Below are positions 30,841 to 42,084 of a stretch of DNA of 64,000 nucleotides, in pieces. The notes under the pieces are model-generated. The model had not been told where the DNA came from. It worked only from the letters and a program-made list of their open reading frames with translations, and did not search any database. Position 1 is the stretch's first letter. Every line of letters begins with the position of its first letter. The DNA comes from Capronia americana (taxonomy: Eukaryota > Ascomycota > Eurotiomycetes > Chaetothyriales > Herpotrichiellaceae): positions 250,093 to 314,092 of the forward strand of contig JADWQD010000009.1 of assembly GCA_016110215.1 (NCBI GenBank), given 5' to 3'. The translations under genes and the position numbers were made by a program.

Positions 30841-33688
30841 CCTAGATTGCTTGAGAACGAAAAACCGAAGTGCCATCCATATATGGTTTGAGAGAGGATG
30901 AGCAAAGCCCGCTTTAGCCCGAGCGTTAATTGTACCATTGGGTCACTGAGTATCACGCTGAACTCTAAGGAGCCCCGAAGCTGGTCCCAGAGTGATCGGC
31001 TGGATATTGGTTTCAGAAATAGATGTCTCCGATCCCAAAGCTTAGAGTCATCGAAGCACAGGTAACGACAGATAATGACGTTCGCGATACTTGAAAAAAA
31101 AAAAAAAATCTCTCTCCATTCTTGGGCACCAACCGTGCCAGGAATTAATGGCTTCGAACCGCTCTGCGGTACTTGCCTCTTCCTTCCAGAAATTGTATTA
31201 TGTGATCCTGAATATTCCCAACCTCAGTGACACCAGCATGGGAATGAAAAGGTAAATTGACGGGCTCGTTTGTTGCCAAGTAGGCGAGTAGGATAACTTC
31301 TTGAATAAAGTTGGCTGCCAAGCAGGCGTGGCCAGGTGCGCATATGAAACCGGGCGAAATCGCACAACTTCCTTTCAACTCCATTATCGATAGGATGATA
31401 AACAGATTGGCCGATAGATACGTGACCATTCAGGGGGCTTTCAGACAAACAAATGTCAATGATGAGCTTAGGGCTCTAAACGTCCTCGCGGGCTAGTCTA
31501 TCCGGTCAGCCCGTCGACTGTTAAAAGGGGTACCATTCTGAGACAACTTGACGTTAAATGTATTTTCAGTCATTGTCGAGTCATAATCTGTTCATGAGTT
31601 TGAGCTCACGGATTCGACTATTGAGTTCCTATCCACGCCAGAACAGCACTGGAAGCGCGTCGGGATAGAAGGCTGACTCATGCGCGGCGACATGGAAGCG
31701 GAAGCAGCATGCGGCATGCGTACCCGCGCGAAAGACAAAATGAGAAGCATATATTCGACATTAGGGCGACTGCCCTTCAAAGTATTTTTCCATCGCATCT
31801 TCTGCTTCGGGTCTGCCGCCGCTATGCCAGACAGGGGCAAAGGGTCGCCGTACTCCGTACTGCGTATACCACGCGGTCGTGTGTCTTACGGTCTTCGGCC
31901 TCCTTCTCCTTATTTTCTCTTCATTGTGGGGTATTTGGAAGTGTCCAACCGCATGGTGCAGCATTGAGAATCGTGGGCTGACTGCAGCAAGCCGCTGATA
32001 AATTCTTCTTATCTAATATAAGTCAGCCACAACCACATACAAACCTACCAGCGATCCGAGACCGAGTCCCTGAAGCTATCCATCATTCTCGATCTGTCGG
32101 CCGGTGACACTGTGGCTGCTCACCGACTTGGGAAGTTGAGGATGACGGAACTTCACTCCCCAGGTGCAAAGCAGGTCCATTCCGCTGCCCGGATGGCAAA
32201 TCGCTCGTTTGCCCTTCGGCGGCGGTGCATCATCCAGAGCAGCAAGTCCAAGAGAGGCAGTTCGAAAAGACTGTCCATGGGGACATGTCCAGTAAGTGCA
32301 GGGAAGTTTTAGTTTTCCTATGCGACGAGGCACAGTAACATGACTACGCTTGTCCGGCTGCAATTCTCTATATCTGTCCACGGTTTGCCGCTTTGATTAT
32401 CGCTTAAACGATTCTGTCTGCTCGAAACACCATGCACAAAAGCCTGCCCAGCATCCACTGCTCGGACTGTCCAACTTCGAGTCGCGGAAAGCGCACAGAA
32501 GAGTGAATGAACCGTTGCGCCCGCGACACATCTTCCGAAGAACATGTCCATCCTGGATCAAGGCAGAGGCGGATACAACTGATGTGATCCCTCGCAAGCG
32601 ACAACTCGAGCCAGGAACCGTCAATCAGCACTATGGCCTCGACGTTTGAGCAACATATTCCAGCGCCGCGGGACGAGGCGCGACGTCTCGTCACGACATG
32701 GAATCCTATATGACTTGGTCTTGCTTGGAGAGCCGGTTGCGAGAGAGCATGCTGGCAAAGCCGAGCAGGCGCGCGGAGCGATGTTCGACCATCAACAAAG
32801 TCAAGCCCAAAAGCAAAGACAACACGGTGGAAATGCCCCCCTTCCCGAGCGCCCTAATCGCACGAGAGACAAACAGCAAACGCGGCACCCTCCTCCAGGG
32901 GAGACGTTCTACCGCCAAAGACCAATTGCCACTGGAAGAAAGGGCTTACACAGGAGTTCTCAGATCAACAAGCCCGCGAGCTTAGAAGTCGGGGGCGACC
33001 GAGGGCAAGTTCCCTCAACTCAGGGCCACCCCATCTCGGAGGCAACCCTAGAAAAGGAAATGGGAAATTGGTGCAAGCGGAGTTTGATATATCGACTGGA
33101 CTTGGCGACTGGACATGGTTCCTGCATTCCTAGGAACACACCCACCTTCGTGCTCGAGAGTCGGATTACAAGTATGATGGGTTTTGCCACAGGGATACGG
33201 CCGTCCAAGGATCGAGGGCCCCACCCCATACACGCGTCCACCACGCGCGGCGTATCGACCAAGTCTGTGATAACGGAGTACAGAACTAGATACTAGATAG
33301 ATAGAATGGGAACAGACGAAATCTTCTCCTTCTTCTCCTTCTTCTTCTTCTTAGGCACACTCAATCCGGCCTACGGCGGGCAATTACTGTTGCAATCGGA
33401 GTGGAGGCTGTGACGTCGCCGCCCGTATCTCTCTCTGTACAGTTACGGTACCCTCGTACCCTCGTCACCTACCTATGCTTTCGGAACCTTTTCCTTCCGC
33501 CCAATTCAATACAGGGCGAGACCGGTCCGGACGCCTCGGGCTCCCAAGGTAGCTGGTCCACACACACGCAAACGCATACAGAGAGGGACTCGTTGCTCCG
33601 TACAGAATGCGGAAGGACGTAAAGTTTCCAAAAACCTGGACTGGACTGTAAGTTCGTGTTCAGAGGGTGTCTTGCGCTGGATGAGGTA

Positions 33689-33811
33689 GGAACGAGAACA
33701 CACAGGGTGGAGATTAAGTACAGTGGCTTGGAACGAGAACACATAGGACGAAGATCAACTACAGTGACCAGGAACGAGAATATAGGACGAAGATCAAGTA
33801 CACAGCAATTA
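33689..33811. repeat. Tandem repeat, 41-bp period, 3 copies
   Basis: GGAACGAGAA recurs at 33689, 33730 and 33771, exactly 41 bp apart, followed each time by an ACATAGGACGAAGATCAAG-like block and TACAGTG or TACACAG. The array lies 80-200 bp beyond the stop codon of the HSL-type hydrolase gene. Not coding. Confidence 0.85.
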
Positions 33812-33893
33812 GTGACTAGTAGTAATATTATTTGCCGACTCCTCCATCATCATACGATCAAACTGCGTCCTCGATTGCAGCTATATCATACGA

Positions 33894-35165
33894 TCAGGAT
33901 GTAGACTCGACTATCGCAGCTTCCTTGCCGCGCGCGACCTCGACGGGAACGTCGTCCTTGTGGCTGTCCAGATGCCACCACTCGTACAAAAACGCCCGGG
34001 CCTTTGCGAACGCCTCGAGTTTCAGCTTGCGGTGCTCGTCGCTGATCCACGAGTCCGGAAACTGCGTCCACCCGTGGACGACGCCTCGGACCTCCTCGAC
34101 GGACAGGTCGGCGCCCCTTCCCTGGTCGTGCACCTTCTGGATCCAGAGCAGACTCTGCGAGTTGAGCGAGTCGAACTGCGGGAGGATCAGCAGGGCCTTC
34201 GCGCGCGGGTGGAGCCCGAATCTCTCGCCCTCTTGTGGCGCGGCGACATCGACCAGCCCCGGACTGGCTCGCGGGTGCGTCCTCTTCTCCGGCGGCAGGT
34301 ACGTGGGCATCAATTCGCGCTCGAGGCGCCAACGCTCGACGAAACTGCTGGGCGGGTCGAGGCCCTCGGGCCGCGGTCTCTCGTCCGGCAGCAGGCGGGC
34401 GTCCAGGCTGGGATAGAACAGCAGCACGGGGATGTCGGTCGCCCAGTCCCAGGGCAGAGGGCTGAGCCAGTCGGTCTCGAGCGTCGGGTCGTCCTTGACG
34501 CTCAGCACGAGGTTCAACGCCAGGTTGCCGCCGGAACTGAATCCCGAGAGCGCGATCTTTGATTCGTCCAGCTCCACGGGTTTGCGCGCCTCCTTGAGCA
34601 TTGCCCACGTGATGCCCTCGCGCAGCGGCGTGTACGCCTTGTTGCTCGGGTCCGTGACCGCGAGGACCACGTCCTCGGCGTCGTGGTTGGCGGCTGGGAA
34701 CTGCGCGTACGGACCGAGGCGGTAGTCCACCGAGATGACCACGCAGTTCAGTTCCCGACACATCCGACTGCAGAACGGGGCTTGTTCCTGGCAGGAGCCG
34801 AGGATGAAGCTGCCGCCGTGGAAGTCGATCAAGACGGGTAATTTACCCTCATGGTTCTCGTCAATCCCCGTCGGACGGAGCGACTCATCGAGGTGCGAGC
34901 CCGCCGAGTTTTTGTCGCGGTGGTGGAAAGGGTGGTGGTGATGCTTGCGCAGCGGCGGCACCCACACGTAAATCGGGATGAGGTGCTTGCCCCGCGACGG
35001 GATGTCAAACACTATGGGCTGTGGACCTTCGGCCGATGTGAAGTTGAGCACAAAATCGGGCACGAGCCGTGGCAGGCTGACCAGTGCTTTCCGCCAGGAC
35101 ACGCCGAACGGTTGGGTGAATATGGCCTTTGCCGGGTGGTGGTCGTCGGTGTACTTGTGCTTCAT
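33894..35165 (-). CDS. Hormone-sensitive-lipase-type alpha/beta hydrolase
   Basis: Intronless, 423 residues. The oxyanion-hole motif reads PVLIDFHGGSFILGSC (HGG at 116-118). The nucleophile elbow IALSGFSSGGNLALNLV places the catalytic Ser at 210 (GxSxG). Asp332 in PQFDSL and His364 in GVVHGW complete the triad. This order and spacing fit the HSL group of esterases. A His-rich insertion (KHHHHPFHHRDKN) sits at about 74-85. There is no signal peptide or clear membrane helix, so a cytosolic ester or lactone hydrolase is likely. The gene is notably GC-rich compared with its flanks. Substrate unknown. Confidence 0.88.
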   Translation of the reverse strand: MKHKYTDDHHPAKAIFTQPFGVSWRKALVSLPRLVPDFVLNFTSAEGPQPIVFDIPSRGKHLIPIYVWVPPLRKHHHHPFHHRDKNSAGSHLDESLRPTGIDENHEGKLPVLIDFHGGSFILGSCQEQAPFCSRMCRELNCVVISVDYRLGPYAQFPAANHDAEDVVLAVTDPSNKAYTPLREGITWAMLKEARKPVELDESKIALSGFSSGGNLALNLVLSVKDDPTLETDWLSPLPWDWATDIPVLLFYPSLDARLLPDERPRPEGLDPPSSFVERWRLERELMPTYLPPEKRTHPRASPGLVDVAAPQEGERFGLHPRAKALLILPQFDSLNSQSLLWIQKVHDQGRGADLSVEEVRGVVHGWTQFPDSWISDEHRKLKLEAFAKARAFLYEWWHLDSHKDDVPVEVARGKEAAIVESTS

Positions 35166-36218
35166 CGGTGCCGGGGGTACAAGATCCGATACGGTATATC
35201 AGAGATGGAGCGAGGGGGCAGGGGCAGTAGGAGTGTCCGCAACGAGCAGACAAGATGCTGCTGTCAAAGATCGGTCCTCCTCGTACAGCTAGCGAGATCT
35301 GAAAATAAAGGGCAATGTTGTCAAGGCCGAGCTGTAGTCACCGCAAGGATTCGAATCCGCTTATATTAAAGGAAGTCTAGAGTCGTATGTAACTAAGCAC
35401 ATCAGTTAGATTGGGGAGGTCAGTACTGCATATTATTGTGCCAGAGATCTTGTCGACAACGCACTGAGCGGGGCAGATCTAGAATGACTTTCCGAAGTCT
35501 CAACTTGCTAGCGCGGGGGCCAGAGATAGACTATTGCACTAAGCAATAAAGAGTTAGTGACTCATTCATCCCTCTGGCGCTCCTTTGTTCAACTTGGAAT
35601 TACTTCAACGTACGACGCAACAGCTTCTGCTGCGGTCGGAGGTTGGTCGTTTTCAAGTTCACTCCTGCTGCATGACTTAGATAAACTTTTTGTGTCGTGT
35701 CGCGTCGCGTCGCACCATGTTGAGTGGTGTATTGAGTATCTGGTCGGAAAGCTGCGATTGTGGCAGACAAGTGGGAACAAGGGGATCGGAGTTCCTCCTT
35801 GGCTGGGGCCACTGGATGAACAGCACGCTGACGCTCGAACTTGCAAACAAAGACGGTGGCATGATAGTGCACATGTAGCAGGATGCCTTGTTATTCCTCT
35901 CTTCGGCTTAGCCTAAAATGGCCCTTTCCAGCGGACTCAAAATGCAAAGAAGACTGAGGTGAAACTGAAAGAAATCGATTTTTCTCTTTTGTCAGGGCCG
36001 ATAAGATGCTGTGTGTGCATCGACAAATTCAAACCCTGCGCGAGACGAGCAATTACACGCTTGAGCCACGCACCATTGAGTGCAGCGTATCACACCCTGA
36101 GTCTTCTTCACCCGGTCGCGAGAGACGCGGGCCTTCAACTTCACCATGCCTCTCAGGTCATATCGGTTCACACCTCCCTCCACGCCTTGATAACATATTG
36201 TCCGGATGGCGGTCAGCT
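35166..36218. other. 1.05 kb intergenic
   Basis: HSL-type gene promoter on the left and 3' flank of the 2EXR-like gene on the right. Contains the palindrome GGATTCGAATCC (35347-35358). It is not part of a tRNA, because no acceptor or anticodon arms can be drawn. No gene seen. Confidence 0.5.
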
Positions 36219-37225
36219 TCAGTGCAAAGCCGTGAACAGCATTGGTTCAGCTCGCTTTTGCACCAAGATCTTTCCCTCATCGATCGCGTCGACAACCTGG
36301 ATCGTCTCGCTAAGAAAGTCTGCATAGGTAAACTGTTCAAATGCATTAGTTTTCGGTCACCGCATAGAGACTGGGTGCTTACACAATCACAAATGCACTA
36401 TGCAAATACGTTAGCCTGGCTGATGGACAAAGGGCGGATGCTTACCCAAGTGTCCGCAATCTCCTGCAAAAGTCGTACTCGGAGCTTGAAAGAATATCTA
36501 CCTGGCTGTCTTACTCTCATTGCTGACTCTTCGACGTGGTCCTTGATCACTTTGTGGGCCGGAGAGTGCCAAGGGTAGGCAGCGAGAAGCTCGTTCACGA
36601 ACCTGGTCCATGCGGGGTCAGAATCGATCGTAGCCCGTGGTTCGGCGTAAAAGTTCCAGGCCCGCTTTTGTGCAACGGTCCAGACGACATCGTGGAGGAA
36701 GGGCATTGCCGAGAGTTGATACCTGAGACCTTCGATCGCGTGAGGAACCTTGGGTATGTCGATTGTGCGAAGGAAGGCGAGCTGCGGGCGACCGAAATTC
36801 TGTTGCTTTCTCAGGTATGTCTCACTTCCGTTTCTGAGCATACTCGTCAAGTTGATGTCGAAAGTGGCCACCGAGAGGATAGTCGCTTTCGCTTCGGCCA
36901 GACAGGTTCTGGACACGAACATGATATTCAACCCCATGGCACGATCTCGTTCGAATCTCTTCTTCTTTTCCCTACGTCTTCCCATGACTTCATCTTGCCC
37001 TCGGATCATAATGACCTGTCCCTTGAACAGTTGGCGGTAGACTTCGACCCGGGTCTCAGGCGCCAGATCGAAGAAGGTCTTGCGGTAAGGGTCGGAGGTC
37101 CTCGTGATAGACTCTGTCGGATCGGAGGAGGACAGGTCTGGAGTCGGGGGACGAGCGATGGCGGTTTCGTGCATTGACGGTGCCGGTGCCTGCTCCGAAC
37201 ACAGACCGTCGTACGTGGCCGCCAT
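36219..37225 (-). CDS. Uncharacterised protein with a 2EXR/F-box-like leader motif (copy A)
   Basis: Exons 36446-37225, 36383-36397 (15 nt) and 36219-36332, 302 residues; skipping the tiny exon gives 297 and is also in frame. Both introns (48 and 50 nt) have strong GTAAGC donors and CTAAC/CTAAT branch sites. The motif FFDLAPETRVEVYRQLFKGQ at about residue 50 resembles the LPxExRxxIYxxxF motif that opens the fungus-specific 2EXR and related F-box-like families. Later parts (AFLRTIDIPKV, WNFYAEPRATIDSDPAWTRF) fit such proteins only loosely. The C-terminal exon reads FTYADFLSETIQVVDAIDEG. Function unknown. A second gene with the same leader motif follows 800 bp upstream. Confidence 0.65.
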
Positions 37226-38031
37226 GGTGGAAAGTAGTCGATGACGACGAAGCTTAGCGCGAGTTGTTGAGTTGTTCGAGTTAGTTTAAGCGGTCAAAGA
37301 GTTGCAATTGTAGGCCGGACGACAGAAGCTTCACCGCGAGGAGGGCTTCAGCAGCCTAGTAGACCGGCTAAGTTGCAGTTAGCTGTCACCAGAGTGACGC
37401 CATGACAGTGAAGGACCATAGAAGGCAAGTGAATTCAAGGGAAAGGACCTGTAATCCGAGTGTGAGAATGAGGCCTTGGACCCAGTGTAAGGACACGACA
37501 GTTCCTCCCAATCCTTACACTTTCGTCACTTCTGTCAAGCTCTCGGACACTCCAGTTCATCCACCATCTCGCCGTGTATCGGAGCCAGGGAGATACCTTT
37601 GTCGACCACATTACCCTGAAACCAGATGACTGTTGTGCCTATTTGGCATCTCATCCATGCTTGTTCAAACGATCTTTCTGCCCCACGTTGTTCACCGTAG
37701 GCTTGTGGTGCAAACAATGCATCTTTATCCTAAGACAAGTCTTTTTACCACAAGAGGATGACGGTCCAAAGACATCTTTCGACCTGGCTGGTGTTGGTAT
37801 GTGTCTTGCCTTTGGAAAGGTAGGATGAGGAAGAGCAGTGGAACATGAGGTCATGGTGAGTGTGTTGATGGTCTTTGTGACGGATCGGGCCATCAGAGAC
37901 AAACAAGGCCCTGAGATGTTGCGCAGGGTATTCCCCGGTGAGCTCTTGCGCAGGTGACGGCGAAGGCAGCTGGAGCTCACTCAAATCGTCAGTGATGGGC
38001 TCTGGAGTCCTGCCAGCGTCAGGATGTCCGT
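37226..38031. other. Intergenic between the two 2EXR-like genes
   Basis: 806 bp. Minus frames at 37651-37984 show no conserved feature. Holds the promoter of copy A and the terminator of copy B. Confidence 0.45.
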
Positions 38032-38877
38032 CTAGAACATGTCGTGACCATGTTGAAGTGAGGCGAAATGTTGACCCATTAGGTACCCGAACATATCTTC
38101 CTCGTCCTCGAAATGAGCTCTGCCCACGGGCGCAGGTTCGGTCGCTTCGATTTCATACGGTTTCGCTCCCGGCAACAGGCCCTCGACGCGGACTGTCCAT
38201 CTATCCAGATCAACTCGGAAGTGCTACCTGCCACGTTAGCGACGGTGAATTTTCATAAACGGCAGGGTGAATCGTACGGAATGAGCTGCGCCGCTTTGTC
38301 CGGACCACAAACTTCCCTCGAGGAAGACCTTCCTTTGTGGCCACTTGCTCTTCAGCATTTCCTTGACATATTGGTGATCAAAACGATATCCACCGAGCAA
38401 TGTCTTGATCGGATCCATCTTGACCTTTTCAATGAATTTCTGAGTGATGCCCGGCCCATCGAAGGCGCTTGCATCCAGTGTACCGACCCTCCTCAGCTTC
38501 CGAATCGTTATTGTCTCCACTTGAAGCATCTTGTCAAAGACCTGGCACAACCAGTCCGTACTGAAACAATGGGTCTCCAGTATAACCACGTGCCGCATTG
38601 CCTGGTATGCTTTCGCAGAAACCAGAGACGGCGGGTCTCCTGGATGGGCTGTGAAATCGAACGTGGCTGTCGGTAGAAGGTAAGGCGCGACTTCTGTCCT
38701 CCATTGTCTGCTCACGGCCAACGACATGAACGAAGGAGATGGCGCCCGACGTGCCGCCACCTTCGCATCTGCCTCCAAGCTCGGCGGCCGTTGGAGAGGC
38801 TGGAACACGAGACCACCAAAAGCATACTCGTACACTCTGGTACGGATCTCGGCCGGCAGCTGAAACCACGGTCGCAT
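38032..38877 (-). CDS. Uncharacterised protein with a 2EXR/F-box-like leader motif (copy B)
   Basis: Exons 38278-38877 and 38032-38223 (intron 54 nt, GTACGA donor, CGCTAACG branch, GGTAG acceptor), 263 residues. It opens MRPWFQLPAEIRTRVYEYAF, the classic fungal leader motif LPxEIRxxVYxYxF, followed by FMSLAVSRQWRTEVAPYLLP. Exon 2 gives HFRVDLDRWTVRVEGLLPGA and ends HGHDMF. The acceptor was chosen because the more obvious GCAG would bring an immediate stop. These families are expanded in Pezizomycotina and mostly unstudied. It is the same strand and similar size as copy A, which suggests an old tandem duplication, although the two proteins are now very different. Confidence 0.68.
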
Positions 38878-40763
38878 CGCTGAAGACTTTCGCAGGAGTA
38901 TTTAGCGGCCCTGTAACGATGCTCTCGATCTTTCTTTCTTTCTTTCTTCACTACTCAGTACCGTTGTGTAGGGGGAGTGATTCACAGAGAAACATGAGCT
39001 GGAGAAACGCCATCTTCATAATGCTGAGACTCTGGCCCAAGAGGCAATAATACCACCACGACAGGAAGGTGGAGCGCCGTATCTGCTACCGTCAAGACAT
39101 CCCTCTGAGGAGGATGACACCGCACCCGGTGGATCATGCAACATTATTGCTCGCCCGCCACATCCACATCCACATCCCGCGCTCGGTATACGAGTACCAC
39201 TGCAATGAGTCGTCTGACAAAAGGATCACCACCACTCAACCCTGGTCTACGGCGGAAATGAGCTGCCTCTGAAAGGACGCCATGGAAATCCCCGAGGAGC
39301 CGTCAGCCTCAGCCTCGCGTAAGCGCCCCCGGGGGAAGTTTAAGCAAAGTTCTGATACATACAATTGCGGAACGCTAATTATTGGGAGACCGGAAGAGGC
39401 AATATACACACCGGGAAGGCGTGTAGAGGAAAACAATCAACCCGAACGCCACTGGTAATTAATAGTCACTCGTAATATGACTCCCAGCAGTGCACCGACC
39501 AGAATGTGAGGGCGGGATCTTTTCCGCATATGCTTGCGAACATCGCGCGTCCCGGGGACTGTCGCACGAGTCCATGATGATCGATGAAGCGCGGCGCGGC
39601 GCGGCGCTCAAGGCATGGGCAGTAGTGGAAGGGATCTGAATCAGGCAAACAGACAGACGAAAATCGTCGAGGGGGTGGGGTTGGCACCTGCTAGGGCAGT
39701 TGGGGGCCACGAGTGGCCATGGGCATGCGTCTCCGCATCCGGAAGTGTACCTACATCCACTACGTGCTGCATTGTCTTCTCTGGCAAATCTTACCTAAGC
39801 CCATGCATACACAGTCCAAAGTAAGGATACGTACTGTACAATGTACACACTCAGTCCATTTCCACACACACACACACACACACACACTTCGGTTGATTCC
39901 ATATCATACCTAGGTACGAGGTACCTACCTTAGTTAATGCCTGATCCTACGAGGTGCCTGGAGGTACCTAATATTTGTACGTACTAAGCAGCAGCTCCAG
40001 CTACGGTATCCTAATTGGTTGATTGATTAATTCATTTGATTGGTACCTCGTTCTTTTGGACTGAACAGACGAAATTGCTCGCCGCTTTTGACACACACGA
40101 AGAGAGCTTGAGGGCGGCGATCGTCCTACCGAGGGAAGGGAACGAAATGAATGGAAGTGAAGCAATGACTACGTTTACTCGTAGACACATCGTCACACCG
40201 TCCTTACACAGTACACAGGACTGCGCCAACTATGTAGGAAGTACCGAAATGTTTGGTGCAGTGGAATTCCCAGACTCCTGGCTGGTTGGCTGGCTGGCTG
40301 GCTGGGGGGCCAACTCGCGTTCTGGCGGTCTGTTTTCTGCTCGCCCTCCCTTTTTTCCCCTTGAATCAACCCAACCCAACCGCATTGACATTCCGACTTG
40401 GCTTTTTCGCCGTGGAAATAATAATCCTTCGCGTTGTCTGCCCTGTCCTTTCTTGCCCTGCCTTGCTCTGCTCTGCTCTGCTGTGCTGTGCTGTGCTGTG
40501 CATGCTTCGCCCTGATCCAACGCTCTGTAGCGTCGTTGTCGTTGTTGGGTGTAATAATTCATCCATGGACGGTAAGTGAAAAGGGAAAAAAAGAAATTCG
40601 TTGTCTCGCATGTGACACCAACGCAACGCCAACGTACATAGCGTGGCTTGCCCGTTCGGTCATATCCCTGGCCTAGATTTGCAATTGAAGTAGGCCCGTC
40701 GATTCCCAAGGGAACTCTTCCTCTCTCTCTCTTCCCCACACCCACGCCGGTCCAGGGCGAGCT
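38878..40763. other. 1.9 kb intergenic with many simple repeats
   Basis: No gene with support. Simple repeats: TTTC units at 38927-38949, an AC run at 39863-39888, GGCT units at about 40280-40306, and pentanucleotide GCTCT/GCTGT units at about 40463-40501. A cluster of GGTACCT/TACCTAGG-like palindromes lies at about 39908-39990. Probably the promoter of copy B plus the 3' flank of the methyltransferase gene. Confidence 0.5.
40463..40501. repeat. Pentanucleotide microsatellite (GCTCT then GCTGT)
   Basis: Three GCTCT units pass without interruption into four GCTGT units. Non-coding, in the intergenic stretch before the methyltransferase gene. Confidence 0.85.
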
Positions 40764-42084
40764 TCAGTACCAGACATTCTTCTGTGCGTAGATGATGTTC
40801 CTAGAGAGAAGGAAGGTCAGCATGCGCGCATTGAGGGACTCGCACCGCTAACAAAGAACTCACAGGTTCGACGCCATCTGGGTACCTCCCAGCACGACCT
40901 CTCTCGTGACGTCCGCGATGAATGGACCCACCTGGGCCGGCGTCCAGCCTAGGCCCTTGCAGAACGGCTTCAGGGTCATGCCTTCGATGCCGAACTCGAG
41001 CTCCGTGATGCGAGCAAGCCCGATGTTCCTCTGCGAGTAGATGGAATAGGAATAATCCTGGCGCGCCGGCCACATGCCCAGAGGAACGGCAATGCGTTCG
41101 TGCGTGATATGCTCGAAGCCCTGCTGTTGGAGGAGCTCCCTGATGTAGTCTGCTACGTCGAGCCTGCGGCCCAGGTTGGACAAGCCGAGGTTCAGGAGCT
41201 TGCGCATCTCCATCACCTTGTGTCCTGGGATGGAGTTGGGCTGGGCATAAAAGTTGGTGTCCAGTTCATGGAACTCTATCCATCCGCCATTCTCCAGGTT
41301 GCTGCATCACAACACATCAGTTAGCCACAACGTATGATGTTTTCGAAGCCTGCGGGTTTGCACGCCTATGACTTACTCGAAACACTGGCGGATCAGGCGA
41401 GGCCAATCGACAATGGAGCCGCCCAATTGACGGGCGAAGATGAAGCTGTACGCCGGGCGGCGAGGCCAGTCCGACTCCAGATCCTGGACCTCGAACTTGA
41501 CGTTGGCCCGGCTCCTGCCAGGTTCCACCGGCGCGATATCAAGACCCGTCACTCTACATGACGAGTCTGCCCTTCCGACGTTGAGAGCCCATTGGCCGTT
41601 GCCGGTGCCCATGTCACACACATTTGCGCCGTCCAGCGAGACCGGACAACGGAACAATTGCTTTCGCAGGACTTTGCGCAACAACAATTCTAAGCACTGG
41701 GAATGGTGATCTGCATCTTCGTCGTTGGGGAACACGGACTCTGACGATGGTTCAGCCACGTAGCCTAGGGAACCATGGACAAAACGTCCCGGGAGGACGA
41801 CGTACCGTACCGACCTAGCAAAGAATATCGACGGCCATATTCCTCGGACCAGTGCTTTTTCGAAGGCATGGTCGTTTCACTACCGTCCTCGACGCTGCCG
41901 CCGCTATGATTGACATGGTCAGATTGTGTCTCTCTCGAGGCCGCATCGGGGCCGCCAGCCGTGGAATGCGAATGTAGGATTCATGAGGCTGGGGACTGAT
42001 CACTTACCGGGACAGGTCGGAATTGCGTTCGCTCGTCTCCTGTACCGCTGCGTCAACGGAGTCGGGCATTTGAGTTGTCGACAT
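40764..42084 (-). CDS. LaeA/UMTA-type SAM-dependent methyltransferase
   Basis: Five exons: 42008-42084, 41806-41903, 41377-41740, 40864-41301 and 40764-40800, 337 residues. The block GRRYSLLGRY then ESVFPNDEDADHHS matches the RRY...PNDE leader of fungal LaeA-like methyltransferases. SAM motif I is NVCDMGTGNGQWAL (about 97-110), followed by VTGLDIAP, ANVKFEVQDLESDWP, GGSIVDWPRLIRQCF and NLENGGWIEFHELD. An alternative acceptor at 41764 for the second intron would add eight residues. The chosen one (intron 65 nt) gives better family spacing. LaeA relatives act as regulators or as small-molecule methyltransferases. No biosynthetic cluster adjoins it, so the role is open. Confidence 0.85.

Larger units (their letters stand above)
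30766..33893. other. 3.1 kb gene-poor stretch with relic-like frames
   Basis: Begins with the GNAT fragment. Contains a 15-A run (31094-31108), a minus frame at 31429-31145 whose last 60 codons look coding (LAANFIQEVILLAYLATNEP, then VTEVGNIQDHIIQFL) but lack an upstream partner, a minus frame at 32918-32706 faintly like a transporter segment (LLFVSRAIRALGKGG), a CTT-rich tract near 33330-33353 and the 41-bp array at 33689. No intact gene is called. Decayed genes or lineage-specific exons are possible. Confidence 0.4.

Noticed and set aside
32706..32918. Possible MFS transporter remnant (LLFVSRAIRALGKGG)
   Set aside because: Similarity is limited to about 15 residues. No other transporter blocks were found on either side, so not annotated as a pseudogene.
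33886..34761. 291-codon minus frame and 200-codon plus frame
   Set aside because: Alternative frames of the GC-rich HSL-type hydrolase gene, with Arg/Gly/Ala bias typical of shadow frames.
35347..35358. GGATTCGAATCC resembling a tRNA T-loop
   Set aside because: It is just a palindrome; no 7-bp acceptor stem, D-arm or anticodon arm can be drawn around it.
41765..41814. Alternative splice choices in the methyltransferase gene (donor at 41814 or acceptor at 41764)
   Set aside because: They keep the frame but give a 41-50-nt intron and a longer spacing between RRY and PNDE than in the family. The 65-nt intron 41741-41805 fits better.
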